The notes under the pieces: generated by a model | The model's database searches: none | What the model saw: the letters and a program-made list of their open reading frames with translations, nothing else | What the model was told of the DNA's origin: nothing | DNA from: Melaminivora jejuensis | GTDB taxonomy: Bacteria; Pseudomonadota; Gammaproteobacteria; Burkholderiales; Burkholderiaceae_C | NCBI RefSeq assembly: GCF_017811175.1 | Contig: NZ_JACWIJ010000002.1 | Coordinates: 310,001-374,000 of the forward strand | DNA: 64,000 nucleotides | Reading direction: 5' to 3' | Made by a program: the position numbers and the translations under genes | Shown: positions 1 through 10,092 of the stretch, piece after piece | Position numbering within the stretch: position 1 is the first letter of the stretch | Layout: every line of letters begins with the position of its first letter

Positions 1-825
1 GGCGAGGCGGCGCTGCGCCGCTTCGACGCTCAGGCGCGCGTGCTGCATTTGGGAGCCAGCCTGCTGCCGGCGCAGCGCGCCTTCCAGATGGCGACGCAAC
101 TGGCCTTTCTGGAAGTCGAGGACGCGCTGGCCCAGACCGTGGCGCAGGCCGTGCAGACGGGCAGCCTGAGCGGCGCGGCGGCGCAGTCGCTGGCGCGCAT
201 CGGCCTGGCCAACTACTTTGCCGGCGCGCTGCTGCTGCCCTACACGCGCTTTGTGCGCGCGGCCGAAGAGCTGCACTACGACATCGAGCGGCTGGCGCAG
301 CGCTTCGGCGTGGGCTTCGAGACCGTGTGCCACCGCTTGTCCACGCTGCAGCGCCCGGGCGCGCGCGGCGTGCCGTTTTTCTTCATCCGGGTGGATCGGG
401 CCGGCAACATCAGCAAGCGCCAGTCGGCCACGCATTTCCACTTCAGCAAGATCGGCGGCACCTGCCCGCTGTGGAACGTGTACGAGGCCTTTGCCCAGCC
501 CGGGCGCATCGTGCGCCAGCTGGCGCGGATGCCGGACGGGAGGTCTTATCTGTGGATTGCCCGCACCGTGACGCGCAGCGCCGGCGGCTGGGGCGCGCCG
601 CAGCGGCAGTTCTCGGTGGCGCTGGGCTGCGACGTGCAGCACGCGGGCGCCCTGGTCTATGGACGCGGGCTGGATCTGGGCGATGCGGCGGCGTATGTGC
701 CCATCGGCATGGGCTGCAAGGTCTGCGAGCGCACGGCCTGCCCGCAGCGGGCGTTTCCGCCGATCGGGCGGGCGCTGCAGGTGAGTGAGGACAGGAGCAG
801 TCTGGTGCCGTATGAGGCGGGCTGA
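1..825 (+). CDS. ScfR-like short-chain fatty acyl transcriptional regulator, C-terminal part
   Basis: The frame is open from the first base, so the gene begins upstream and only the last 274 residues are present. They resemble the C-terminal portion of the XRE-type regulators of short-chain fatty acyl metabolism, where an N-terminal helix-turn-helix (outside the window here) is followed by an IrrE/ImmA-like domain and a DUF2083-type domain. Landmarks are ANYFAGALLLPY, LAQRFGVGFETVCHRLSTL and a Cys-rich segment GMGCKVCERTACPQRAF near the end. Family members respond to acyl-CoA status and control glyoxylate or methylcitrate genes; the target here is unknown. The next gene is a separate toxin-antitoxin pair, so there is no functional context in view. 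Confidence 0.82.
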   Translation, partial: GEAALRRFDAQARVLHLGASLLPAQRAFQMATQLAFLEVEDALAQTVAQAVQTGSLSGAAAQSLARIGLANYFAGALLLPYTRFVRAAEELHYDIERLAQRFGVGFETVCHRLSTLQRPGARGVPFFFIRVDRAGNISKRQSATHFHFSKIGGTCPLWNVYEAFAQPGRIVRQLARMPDGRSYLWIARTVTRSAGGWGAPQRQFSVALGCDVQHAGALVYGRGLDLGDAAAYVPIGMGCKVCERTACPQRAFPPIGRALQVSEDRSSLVPYEAG

Positions 826-860
826 GGGGCGGGCCTGGGTGGGCGTGTAGATGCTACTGA

Positions 861-900
861 ATAAATAGCTGTCAGCGCTTGGTGGGCAAGGGTTTTAATT
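861..900 (+). repeat. Dispersed Comamonadaceae-type repeat, copy 1
   Basis: Core TAGCTGTCAGCGCTTG followed by a short variable stretch and AAGGGTTTT. It lies between the scfR-like gene and the yefM promoter. The element recurs about a dozen times in this window, usually in intergenic DNA and in both orientations. A fuller version runs A-rich, core, TCCAGCAAGGGTTTGAG, then GCTGATTTGA. Confidence 0.8.
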
Positions 901-905
901 GATTT

Positions 906-923
906 TGTACAATAATTAGTACA
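906..923. promoter_or_regulatory. Putative YefM operator overlapping the yefM -10 element
   Basis: Inverted repeat TGTAC-AATAATTA-GTACA, 15 bp upstream of the yefM start codon. The left arm runs into TACAAT (908-913), a good -10 hexamer. The E. coli YefM operator is known to be built on TGTACA palindromes, so the site fits autorepression by YefM-YoeB. No convincing -35 was found. Confidence 0.6.
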
Positions 924-937
924 TATTGGAGGTTGCC

Positions 938-1189
938 ATGGATGCCATCACTTACTCTGCTGCCCGGGCCAATCTGGCGGCCACCATGGATCGCGTCTGC
1001 GATGACAGCGAGCCCATCATCATTACCCGCAGCGGCCAGCGGTCGGTGGTCATGCTGTCGCTGGAGGATTACAACGCACTGGAAGAAACTGCCTATTTGC
1101 TGCGCAGCCCGAAAAATGCCAAACGGCTGATGGACGCGATCGCTGAGCTGGAATCATGCAAGGGCCGTGAGCAGGCGCTGATCGAATGA
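938..1189 (+). CDS. yefM: YefM-family antitoxin (type II toxin-antitoxin)
   Basis: An 83-residue Phd/YefM-fold antitoxin that should bind and neutralise the YoeB RNase encoded next to it and repress the pair. The N-terminal half has the family DNA-binding pattern (ITYSAARANLAATMDRVC, then EPIIITRSGQRSVVMLSLED); the C-terminal half is the charged toxin-wrapping tail. An upstream in-frame TTG at 926 exists, but it lies in the Shine-Dalgarno sequence GGAGG (928-932), so ATG 938 is preferred. The stop overlaps the toxin start (ATGA), giving translational coupling. A TGTAC/GTACA palindrome upstream is the probable autoregulatory site. Confidence 0.95.
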   Translation: MDAITYSAARANLAATMDRVCDDSEPIIITRSGQRSVVMLSLEDYNALEETAYLLRSPKNAKRLMDAIAELESCKGREQALIE

Positions 1190-1440
1190 AGCTGGTTTTT
1201 GCCGAACAGGCCTGGCAAGACTATCTGTACTGGCAGGAGAACGACAAAAAGCTGGTGCAGAGGATCAATGCTCTCATCAGGGAAACCAGCCGCACGCCAT
1301 TTCAGGGGACGGGCAAGCCCGAACCCCTGAAGCACGCATTTTCAGGCTATTGCTCTCGGCGCATCACCGGCGAGCACCGGATGGTCTACAAGGCGAGTGA
1401 GGGGGAGCTGCTGATTGCCCAGCTGCGCTACCACTACTGA
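1186..1440 (+). CDS. yoeB: YoeB-family mRNA interferase toxin
   Basis: An 84-residue Txe/YoeB toxin, a ribosome-dependent RNase that cuts mRNA in the A site. Its length equals the E. coli protein and the match is close along the whole chain: the DYLYWQ helix, NALIRETSRTPFQGTGKPEPLKH, the SRRITGEHRMVYK core with catalytic Arg and His positions, and the final LRYHY in which the terminal His-Tyr is needed for activity. All expected active-site residues are present, so the toxin should be functional. It starts inside the antitoxin stop codon. Confidence 0.96.
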   Translation: MKLVFAEQAWQDYLYWQENDKKLVQRINALIRETSRTPFQGTGKPEPLKHAFSGYCSRRITGEHRMVYKASEGELLIAQLRYHY

Positions 1441-1450
1441 TATGGATGGC

Positions 1451-1897
1451 TCAGGATTTGCCCGAGCCGCCGTCTCCCAGCGACGCACTCCACCTGTCTC
1501 CCCAGCCCGTGCGCAGCCTGTCCATGTCCCGCCGATCCCGCTTGGTCGGCCGTCCGCCCTGCAGGTCATCCGCCGGCTCTGGCGCCAGCCGCCGCGCCAG
1601 CATTGCCTGTTCGCGTGCCGCGATGCTTTCGGCGGTTTCGTAGTACAGCAGTTGCGCCACCGCCGCCGGCCCGCGCATGTTGCTCAAGCCGCGCACCACC
1701 ACCGTGCGCGCCGTGTGGCCCTGGCGCAGCGCTACGGTATCGCCCACGCGCAACTCGCGCGCGGCCTTGGCGTTCTGGCCGTTCACGGTGACGCGGCCAC
1801 GACCGATTTCCTCGACGGCCAGGCCGCGCGTCTTGTAAAAGCGCGCGCACCACAGCCATTTGTCCAGACGCATGGATTCCAGGGGTTGGGCAGTCAT
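1451..1897 (-). CDS. hslR: S4-domain ribosome-associated heat shock protein Hsp15
   Basis: A 148-residue S4 RNA-binding protein. Hsp15 binds 50S subunits that carry a trapped nascent peptidyl-tRNA and helps to recycle them. The S4 fold occupies roughly residues 9-70, starting MRLDKWLWCARFYKTRGLA and including GRGRVTVNGQNAKAARELRVGD. The basic C-terminal tail (GGRPTKRDRRDMDRLR) is typical of the family. The gene lies downstream of hemH on the same strand with 168 bp between them containing one dispersed repeat. Its end faces yoeB convergently. Confidence 0.92.
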   Translation of the reverse strand: MTAQPLESMRLDKWLWCARFYKTRGLAVEEIGRGRVTVNGQNAKAARELRVGDTVALRQGHTARTVVVRGLSNMRGPAAVAQLLYYETAESIAAREQAMLARRLAPEPADDLQGGRPTKRDRRDMDRLRTGWGDRWSASLGDGGSGKS

Positions 1898-2016
1898 GGC
1901 GGTGATTCTTGCACGCCGCCCATGCCCCTGTCATGCCTGCTGGCCGGGTCTGGCTGTCAGCTAGCTGACCCATCGGCAGCTGCTGCCCAGGCCCGCATTG
2001 GCAATTGAGTTTGCAA

Positions 2017-2060
2017 TCAAATTGATAGCTGTCAGCGCTTGATACACAAGCCTTTGGCCA
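2017..2060 (+). repeat. Dispersed Comamonadaceae-type repeat, copy 2
   Basis: TTGATAGCTGTCAGCGCTTG followed by ATACACAAGCCTTTGGCCA, in the hemH-hslR gap just beyond the hemH stop codon. Confidence 0.8.
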
Positions 2061-2065
2061 GAATT

Positions 2066-3094
2066 TCATGCTTGCTGCTCGGGTGCTGAAACTGGCCAGC
2101 CGGCCAATTGCTGCTGCGCGATGCGCGACAGTGCGCCAATCCAGGCCGCGTCGTCGTTCAGGCAGGGGATGTAACGAAACTCCTGCCCGCCCGCCTGCAG
2201 AAAGGCTGCGCGCGCTTCCTGGTTGATCTCCTCCAGCGTCTCCAGGCAGTCGCCGGTGAAGCCGGGGCACATGACATCGACGCGCCGCGTGCCGCCCTGG
2301 GCCAGGGCCACCAGCGTGGGCTCGGTGTAGGGCTCCAGCCAGCGGGCGCGGCCAAAGCGCGACTGGAAGGTGACCTGGTATTGCTGCTCGGACAGATGCA
2401 GCGCCTGCGCCAGCAGCCGGGCCGTGGTACGGCACTCGTCGGCATAGGGGTCGCCCAAGCGCACGTTGCGCTCGGGGATGCCGTGAAAGCTCATGACCAG
2501 CCGCTCCGCCGGCCCGCCTTCGCGTGCCCAGTGCGCGCGCACGCTCCTGGCCAGGGCGGCGATGTAGTCGGGGTGGTCGTGGTAGCTGTTGACGAAACGC
2601 AGCTCGGGGTAGCGGCGTGCGCGGCGCACCCAGCGCGCCACGTCGTCGAACAGGCTGGCCGTGGTGGTGCTCGAATACTGCGGATACAGCGGCAGCACCA
2701 GCACGCGCTGCACGCCGGCGTCCTGCAGGGCCTGCAGCTGCGCGGCAATGGCCGGCTGGCCGTAGCGCATGGCCGGCAGCACCTGCACGCTGGCGCCCGC
2801 CTGGCCCAGCCAGCCGCGCAGCAGCTTGGCCTGGCGCTGCGTCCACACGGCCAGGGGCGAGCCTTCGGGCGTCCAGATGGTGGCGTACTTGGCCGCCGAG
2901 CGCCTCGGGCGGGTGCGCAGGATGATGCCGTGCAGGATGGGCAGCCACAGCAGGCGCGGGATCTCGACCACGCGCGGGTCGCTCAGGAATTGCGCCAGGT
3001 AGCGGCGCAGCGCCGGCGCGGTGGGTGCGTCGGGCGTGCCCAGGTTGCACAGCAGGACGGCGGTGGTGGGCGGTAGGGGAGGGGTGTGGGGCAT
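2066..3094 (-). CDS. hemH: Ferrochelatase
   Basis: A 342-residue ferrochelatase, which inserts Fe(II) into protoporphyrin IX as the last step of haem synthesis. The start [11 protein letters not shown] is the family signature. The metal/porphyrin histidine is in [10 protein letters not shown] (about residue 205), and the conserved acidic motif [13 protein letters not shown] lies near residue 280. [11 protein letters not shown] is also diagnostic. Length is normal for a proteobacterial enzyme, and no Fe-S-binding C-terminal cysteines are visible. It is followed by hslR on the same strand. Upstream is a GC-rich hairpin repeat and then the metY-hydrolase pair. Confidence 0.96.
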   Translation of the reverse strand: MPHTPPLPPTTAVLLCNLGTPDAPTAPALRRYLAQFLSDPRVVEIPRLLWLPILHGIILRTRPRRSAAKYATIWTPEGSPLAVWTQRQAKLLRGWLGQAGASVQVLPAMRYGQPAIAAQLQALQDAGVQRVLVLPLYPQYSSTTTASLFDDVARWVRRARRYPELRFVNSYHDHPDYIAALARSVRAHWAREGGPAERLVMSFHGIPERNVRLGDPYADECRTTARLLAQALHLSEQQYQVTFQSRFGRARWLEPYTEPTLVALAQGGTRRVDVMCPGFTGDCLETLEEINQEARAAFLQAGGQEFRYIPCLNDDAAWIGALSRIAQQQLAGWPVSAPEQQA

Positions 3095-3136
3095 GGGGCG
3101 CGATTGTGGCCGGCAACTTCGGCGGGGAGTTGCTCC

Positions 3137-3237
3137 CTCGTCCCTTTGGGGAGAGGGTGGGGGAGAGGGGTGGTTCAGGCGCAGCGCCCTTGCCGGGTAC
3201 CCTCACCCCCGCCCTCTCCCGCACGCGGGAGAGGGAG
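3137..3237. repeat. GC-rich intergenic hairpin repeat (possible terminator)
   Basis: Two blocks of the CCCTCTCCC/GGGAGAGGG type common in Burkholderiales intergenic DNA. The second (3212-3235) forms a near-perfect hairpin, CCCTCTCCCGC-AC-GCGGGAGAGGG. It lies between the hydrolase stop codon and the hemH start. There is no T-run, so factor-independent termination is uncertain. Confidence 0.5.
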
Positions 3238-3254
3238 CGAAGAGCATGGCCGTG

Positions 3255-4067
3255 CTATCGGCGCAGAAAATCCCGGATTGCCAGCAGCGTCTCGTGCGGC
3301 GCCTCGGTCATCTGGTTGTGGCCCACGGGCAGGTTGGCCACCTGCACCTGCCTGCCGGCAGCGCGCGCGCCGTCGATCAGCCCCTTGGCAGCGCGCGGCG
3401 GCGTCATCTGGTCGCCTGCGCCCAGCACGAACAGCACCGGGCACTGGATGCGCGCAATGGCCTGTTCGCCGCCGGCGTAGCTGTCGCAGGCGACGAAGCC
3501 ACGGTGGAACACGTTGGCCGCGCGGTTGCCCTGCAGCACGCGCCGGCCCAGCGCCATGCCGGCGCCATAGACCCACATGCCCGCCCCGGTAGGCGGCGCC
3601 AGCGTGCTGCGCGAGAACACGTTGATCATCTTGAGCGCCGCCTCGGGCGTGTTCTGTGCCGACTCGATCAAGGCCGGCGAAACCTTCATCGGATAGGCCG
3701 TGCCCACCAGCACCAGGTGGCTGATGCGCTCACCCAGGCGCCCGGCCGCCTCCAGCGCGATCAGCGAGCCCCAGCTGTGGCCGATCAGCGCCGCGCGCTG
3801 CACGCCGGCCGCATCCAGCAGCGCGGCGATGAAGTCCGCCGCCTGCTCGACGCTTTGCGGCGCCTCGCCGCCGCTCCTGCCGTGGCCGGGCAGATCGACG
3901 GCCAGCACGTTCCAGCCGTGGTGCGCCAGATAGCGGCTTTGCCAGGCCCAGACGCTGTGGTCGCCCAGCACGCCGTGGATCAGCACGGCAGTGGGCTGCG
4001 CGGGGTCGAAGGGCCGTCCGCCGGTGTAGCAATAGGCGCGGGCGCCGTTGACTTCGTAGTTCATCAC
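3255..4067 (-). CDS. Alpha/beta-fold hydrolase
   Basis: A 270-residue single-domain alpha/beta hydrolase of unknown substrate. The oxyanion HG motif (VLIHGVLGDHSVW, about 28-40), the nucleophile elbow GHSWGS (Ser98), an acid in LGAGDQMTPP (about 222) and the histidine in VGHNQMTEAP (about 249) form a complete triad. There is no signal peptide, so it is probably cytoplasmic. The start codon overlaps the metY stop by 4 bp on the same strand, so the two are translationally coupled. This suggests, but does not prove, a role beside sulfur amino-acid metabolism, for example as an acyl-homoserine or thioester-type esterase. Confidence 0.85.
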   Translation of the reverse strand: MMNYEVNGARAYCYTGGRPFDPAQPTAVLIHGVLGDHSVWAWQSRYLAHHGWNVLAVDLPGHGRSGGEAPQSVEQAADFIAALLDAAGVQRAALIGHSWGSLIALEAAGRLGERISHLVLVGTAYPMKVSPALIESAQNTPEAALKMINVFSRSTLAPPTGAGMWVYGAGMALGRRVLQGNRAANVFHRGFVACDSYAGGEQAIARIQCPVLFVLGAGDQMTPPRAAKGLIDGARAAGRQVQVANLPVGHNQMTEAPHETLLAIRDFLRR

Positions 4068-5407
4068 GCACCTGCCTTTCCAGCGTGCTTTTCCGCTGCC
4101 CTCAGGGCGCGCTTGAGGTCGTCGATCAGATCGTCGGCCTCCTCCAGTCCGATGGACAGGCGGATCGTCCCCTGGCTGATGCCGCCGGCGGCCAGCGCCT
4201 CGTCGCTCATGCGAAAGTGCGTGGTGCTGGCGGGGTGGATGACCAGGCTCTTGGCGTCGCCCACATTGGCCAGGTGGCTGAACAGCTGCAGGCTTTCGAT
4301 GAACTTCTTGCCCTGCTCGCGGCTGCCTTTGATGTCGAAACTGAACACCGAGCCAGCGCCGCGCGGCAGCAGCTTTTGCGCCAATGCGTGGCTGGGGTGG
4401 GATTCGAGCATCGGATGCCCCACGCGCGAGACAAACGGGTGGCTGGCCAGGAACTGCACCACGCGTTCGGTGTTGCGCACGTGCCGCTCCATGCGCAGCG
4501 GCAGCGTCTCGATGCCTTGCAAGATAGTCCAGGCCGAGTGCGGACTCATGCAGGCGCCGAAGTCGCGCAGGCCCTCGCGCCGCGCGCGCAGCAAGAAGGC
4601 CGCGACGCTGGATTCTTCGGTGAACACCATGCCGTGAAAGCCGTCGTAAGGCTCGGTCAGCTCGGGGAACTTGCCCGCCGCTGCGCCGCCCTCCCAGTCG
4701 AAGCGCCCGCCATCGACCAGCACGCCGCCAATGACCGTGCCGTGGCCGGACAGGAACTTGGTGGCCGAGTGATAGACCAGGTGCGCGCCGTGCTCGAAGG
4801 GCTTGATCAGCCAGGGCGAGGTCAGGGTCGAGTCCACCAGCAGCGGCACGCCGGCTTCTTCGGCGATCTGGGCGATGGTGGGGATGTCCAGCACCTCCAT
4901 GCCGGGGTTGCCCACGGTCTCGCCCAGCAGCAGCCGGGTATTGGGCCGGATGGCGGCGCGCCAGCCGTCGATGTCGCCGGGTTTCACGAACGTGGTCTCG
5001 ATGCCGAAGCGGCGCAGCGTGTAGTGCAGCAGGTTCTGCGAGCCGCCGTACAGGGCGGTGCTGGCGACGATGTGCCCGCCCGCGCCCATCAGCGTGGCCA
5101 CGGCCAGATGCAGCGCGGCCTGGCCGCTGGCGGTGGCGATCGCGCCCACGCCGCCTTCGAGGGCCGCCACGCGCTGCTCCAGCACGTCGGTGGTCGGGTT
5201 GCTCAGGCGGCTATAGACGTGGCCGGGGCGCTCCAGGTTGAACAGCGAGGCGGCGTGGTCGCTGGACTCGAACACGAACGAGGTCGTCAGGTACAGCGGC
5301 GTGGCACGCGCGCCGGTCGTGGGGTCTGGCTGACTGCCCGCGTGCAGCGCGAGCGTGTCGAAGCCAGGGTCGGAATATCCGGGCATCCGTGTCTCCAAAG
5401 TGGTCAA
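4064..5407 (-). CDS. metY: O-acetylhomoserine aminocarboxypropyltransferase (sulfhydrylase)
   Basis: A 447-residue PLP enzyme of the Cys/Met-metabolism family that makes homocysteine from O-acetylhomoserine and sulfide. Family marks: FDTLALHAGSQPDPTTGARA at the N-terminus, YSRLSNPTTDVLEQRVAALE, ATASGQAALH, and the PLP-binding lysine in YHSATKFLSGHG (about Lys217). The length of about 430-450 residues fits MetY better than MetZ, which is nearer 400. A second in-frame ATG (5386) lies close to the first, so the exact start is uncertain. The stop overlaps the start of the alpha/beta hydrolase. No S-adenosylmethionine riboswitch was recognised upstream. Confidence 0.93.
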   Translation of the reverse strand: MTTLETRMPGYSDPGFDTLALHAGSQPDPTTGARATPLYLTTSFVFESSDHAASLFNLERPGHVYSRLSNPTTDVLEQRVAALEGGVGAIATASGQAALHLAVATLMGAGGHIVASTALYGGSQNLLHYTLRRFGIETTFVKPGDIDGWRAAIRPNTRLLLGETVGNPGMEVLDIPTIAQIAEEAGVPLLVDSTLTSPWLIKPFEHGAHLVYHSATKFLSGHGTVIGGVLVDGGRFDWEGGAAAGKFPELTEPYDGFHGMVFTEESSVAAFLLRARREGLRDFGACMSPHSAWTILQGIETLPLRMERHVRNTERVVQFLASHPFVSRVGHPMLESHPSHALAQKLLPRGAGSVFSFDIKGSREQGKKFIESLQLFSHLANVGDAKSLVIHPASTTHFRMSDEALAAGGISQGTIRLSIGLEEADDLIDDLKRALRAAEKHAGKAGA

Positions 5408-5482
5408 TGCGCCGGGGATTGTGGGCTATATTTTCCCGAGCACTCCCGGCTGCGCCGGCCCCACTGCCCCTTGCGAGACACC

Positions 5483-5947
5483 ATGAAAGTCAGCGACATC
5501 CTGCGCCTCAAAGGCAACACCCTCTACACCGTGACGCCCGATGAGCGCCTGGCGCAGGCCGTGCAGACCATGGCCGAGCGCGACATCGGCTCTCTGGTGG
5601 TCATGGAATATGGCGACCTGGTGGGGATGCTCACCTTCCGCGAGATCAACCAGGTGCTGGCGAAAAATGGCGGCAGTGTCGGCACCATGCTGGTGCGCAC
5701 CGCCATGGACGACGCGCCCCTGACCTGCACGCTGGAGACCGACATGGACGAGGTGCGCCGCATGATGCTGGGCTGCCACGCGCGCTACATGCCGGTCATG
5801 GAAAACCGCATGTTGATGGGCGTGGTCAGCTTCTACGACGTGGCCAAGGCGGTGGTGGACAGCCAGAACTTCGAGAACAAGCTGCTCAAGGCCTACATCC
5901 GCGACTGGCCGGAGGAAAAGTCGCAGCCGTCCGATCAGGCGGGTTGA
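5483..5947 (+). CDS. CBS-domain-pair protein
   Basis: A 154-residue protein consisting of little more than two CBS motifs, which bind adenosyl nucleotides as a regulatory module. CBS1 spans about residues 5-65 (VTPDERLAQAVQTMAERDIG, then LVGMLTFREINQVLA) and CBS2 about 75-135 (MDEVRRMMLGCHARYMPVME, then LMGVVSFYDVAKAVV). Stand-alone CBS pairs of this size are common in betaproteobacteria; the partner is unknown. The start ATG at 5483 follows GCGAGACACC, a weak ribosome-binding site. It is divergent from metY and followed by 150 bp before aroC that contains a GGGGAGGGC-type repeat. Confidence 0.88.
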   Translation: MKVSDILRLKGNTLYTVTPDERLAQAVQTMAERDIGSLVVMEYGDLVGMLTFREINQVLAKNGGSVGTMLVRTAMDDAPLTCTLETDMDEVRRMMLGCHARYMPVMENRMLMGVVSFYDVAKAVVDSQNFENKLLKAYIRDWPEEKSQPSDQAG

Positions 5948-6099
5948 GTATTCCGATCAGGCGGGTATTTCACTCTCTCCCTGCAGGGGAAGGCCGTCCT
6001 TGCTCCCTCCTCCTCTGGGGAGGGCTGGGGTGGGGCCAGCGACGGTGGCCCCGCCAAGCAAGAACCCAGCGCTGGGGCCAGCGATAATCCCGCCCCACT

Positions 6100-7197
6100 A
6101 TGAGCGGCAACACCCTAGGCACCCTGTTTTGCGTCACCAACTTCGGTGAGTCCCACGGCCCGGCCATCGGCTGCGTGATCGATGGCTGCCCGCCGGGCAT
6201 GGAGCTGTCCGAGGCCGACATCCAGCGCGACCTCGATCGCCGCCGTCCCGGCACCAGCCGCCACGTCACCCAGCGCAACGAGCCCGACGCCGTGGAAATC
6301 CTCTCGGGCGTCCATGAGGGCCGCACCACCGGCACGCCTATTGCCCTCTTGATCCGCAACCAGGATCAGCGCAGCAAGGACTACGGCAACATCGCCCAGA
6401 GCTTTCGCCCCGGCCACGCCGACTACAGCTATTGGCACAAGTACGGCCTGCGCGATCCGCGCGGCGGCGGGCGCTCGTCGGCGCGCCTCACCGCCCCCAC
6501 AGTGGCTGCCGGCGCCGTCGCCAGGAAGTGGCTGCAGGAAAAATTCGGCACGCAGTTCCGTGCCTGCATGACCCAGCTCGGCGAGCTGCCCATCGCCTTC
6601 GAGGGCTGGGAGCACGTGCCGCACAACCCCTTCTTCGCCCCCGTGGCCGACGTGCAGCGCTACGAGGACTACATGGACGCGCTGCGCCGCGCCGGCGACT
6701 CGTGCGGCGCGCGCATCCGCGTGCAGGCCACAGGCGTGCCCGTCGGCCTGGGCGAGCCACTGTACGACCGGCTGGACGCCGATATCGCCCACGCCCTGAT
6801 GGGCCTGAACGCCGTCAAGGGCGTGGAGATTGGCGCCGGCTTTGCCAGCGCGGCGCAGCGCGGCACGGTGCATGGCGACTCGCTCACGCCGCAGGGCTTT
6901 GCCAGCAACCACGCCGGCGGCATCCTGGGCGGCATCAGCAGCGGGCAGGACATCGAGGTCAGCATCGCCATCAAGCCGACCAGCTCCATCATCAGTCCGC
7001 GCCAGTCCATCGACATCCACGGCAACAGCGTGGACGTGGTGACCAAAGGCCGCCACGATCCCTGCGTCGGTATCCGCGCCGCGCCGATCGCCGAGGCGCT
7101 GCTGGCGCTGGTGCTGATGGATCACGCGCTGCGCCAGCGCGCCCAGTGCGGCGACGTGGCCCAGGCCGTCGGGCCGATCGCCGCCAGCGCGCGCTGA
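6100..7197 (+). CDS. aroC: Chorismate synthase
   Basis: A 365-residue chorismate synthase, which converts EPSP to chorismate with reduced FMN, the last common step of aromatic synthesis. Signatures are [19 protein letters not shown] at the start, RPGHADYSY, the arginine-rich [13 protein letters not shown] loop, and [20 protein letters not shown] with a later [14 protein letters not shown]. All three family signature regions are present and the length is standard. A MATE exporter follows 40 bp downstream and may be co-transcribed, although its weak TTG start suggests low coupling. Confidence 0.97.
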   Translation: MSGNTLGTLFCVTNFGESHGPAIGCVIDGCPPGMELSEADIQRDLDRRRPGTSRHVTQRNEPDAVEILSGVHEGRTTGTPIALLIRNQDQRSKDYGNIAQSFRPGHADYSYWHKYGLRDPRGGGRSSARLTAPTVAAGAVARKWLQEKFGTQFRACMTQLGELPIAFEGWEHVPHNPFFAPVADVQRYEDYMDALRRAGDSCGARIRVQATGVPVGLGEPLYDRLDADIAHALMGLNAVKGVEIGAGFASAAQRGTVHGDSLTPQGFASNHAGGILGGISSGQDIEVSIAIKPTSSIISPRQSIDIHGNSVDVVTKGRHDPCVGIRAAPIAEALLALVLMDHALRQRAQCGDVAQAVGPIAASAR

Positions 7198-8567
7198 TGC
7201 GCGGATCCGTTTTGCGCCGATCCATTGCGACCTGAGCTTGCAAGTCTCCGCCCGATCGCGCCTGCGCCTGCTGCGCGAGCTGCCCACCCTGCTGGGCCAC
7301 GCCGTCACGGTGCTGGCCGGGCAACTGGCCGTCATGGCCTTTGGCGTCACCGACACCATCGTCGCCGCTCGCCACTCGCAGGAGGCGCTGGCTGCGCTGT
7401 CGATCGGCTCGGCGGTCTTCATCAGCGTCTATGTGGCGCTGATGGGCGTGCTGCAGGCGCTGCTGCCCATCTGGGCCGAGCAGCGCGGCGCCGGGCAGGA
7501 CGGCGCCATCGGCGCCAGCGTGCGCCAGTCGCTGTACCTGTGGCTGGCCGCCAGCGTGCTGGGCATGGCGCTGCTGCTGGCGCCCGGCCCCCTCCTGCGC
7601 GCCACCGACGTGCCGCCCGAGCTGCAGGGCGAGGTGCAGCGCTACCTGGGCATCCTGGCCTGGGGCCTGCCGCCGGCGCTGCTGTTTCGCATCTACAGCA
7701 CGCTCAACCAGGGCCTGGGCTGGCCGCAGTTGGTGACCTGGCTGCAGGTCGGCTCGCTGGCTCTCAAGGTGCCGCTGTCGATCTGGTTCACCTTCGGCGG
7801 CGCCGGGCTGGCGGCGCAGGGCGCGGCGGGCTGCGCCTGGGGCACGCTGATCGTGAACTACGCGCTGGCGGCGCTGGGCCTGGGGATGCTGCGGCGCAGC
7901 GCCCGGTATGCGCCGCTGCGCCTGTGGCAGCGGCTGGAGGCGCCCGACCGCGCGCAACTGCTGCGCTTCGTGCGCCTGGGCCTGCCGGCGGGGCTGGCCA
8001 TCCTGGTCGAGGTCACCTCCTTCACGCTGATGGCGCTGTTCATCGCCCGCCAGGGCGCGCTGGCGGCCGGGGCGCACCAGATCGCCTCCAACCTGGCCGC
8101 CGTGCTGTACATGGTGCCGCTGTCGCTGGGCATTGCCGCCAGCGCCCGCGTGAGCTTCTGGCGCGGCAGCGGCCACGAGGCGCGCGCCGCGCGCGTGGCC
8201 TGGCTGGGCCTGGGGCTGACGGTGGGTCTGGCGCTGGTGCTGGCCGCCGTACTGTTTCTGCTGCGCCAGGGCGTGGCCAGCCTCTATACCAACAGCGCCG
8301 AGGTCGCCGCGCTGACCGCCGGCCTGCTCGCCTGGGTGGCGCTGTATCACATCGCCGATGCCGTGCAGGCGCTGTGCATCTTCGTGCTGCGCAGTTGGCA
8401 CGTCACGCTGGCGCCGCTGCTGATCTATGGCGTGCTGCTGTGGGGCCTGGGGCTGACGGGCGGCTATGCGCTGGCCTATCGCGGCCTGTTCGGGCTGGGG
8501 CCGCTGCATTCGCCCGTGGCCTTCTGGGCCGCCAGCGCCGGGGCGCTGGCCGTGGTGGCGCTGGCGT

Positions 8568-9968
<1,401 letters not shown>

Positions 9969-9990
9969 GGGTGCATCCTGTGTGGGGTAG

Positions 9991-10037
9991 CTATGAAAAA
10001 AATAGCTGGCATCGCTTGCTGGTAAACGTTTTGATGA
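9991..10037 (+). repeat. Dispersed Comamonadaceae-type repeat, copy 3 (diverged)
   Basis: AAAAATAGCTGGCATCGCTTG followed by CTGGTAAACGTTTTGATG, in the phoB-phoR gap. It faces copy 4 in inverted orientation, so the transcript between phoB and phoR could fold into a long imperfect hairpin. Confidence 0.65.
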
Positions 10038-10046
10038 CCAATATAC

Positions 10047-10092
10047 GGTGAAATCGTTGCCTGGCAAGCGCTACAAGCTATGCTTTTTGCTG
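10047..10092 (-). repeat. Dispersed Comamonadaceae-type repeat, copy 4
   Basis: Read on the minus strand: AAAAAGCATAGCTTGTAGCGC then TTGCCAGGCAACGATTT. It is inverted relative to copy 3 and overlaps the last bases of phoB. Confidence 0.65.

Noticed and set aside
5408..5482. A S-adenosylmethionine riboswitch upstream of metY
   Set aside because: The gap to the divergent CBS gene is only 75 bp, and no riboswitch core was recognised.
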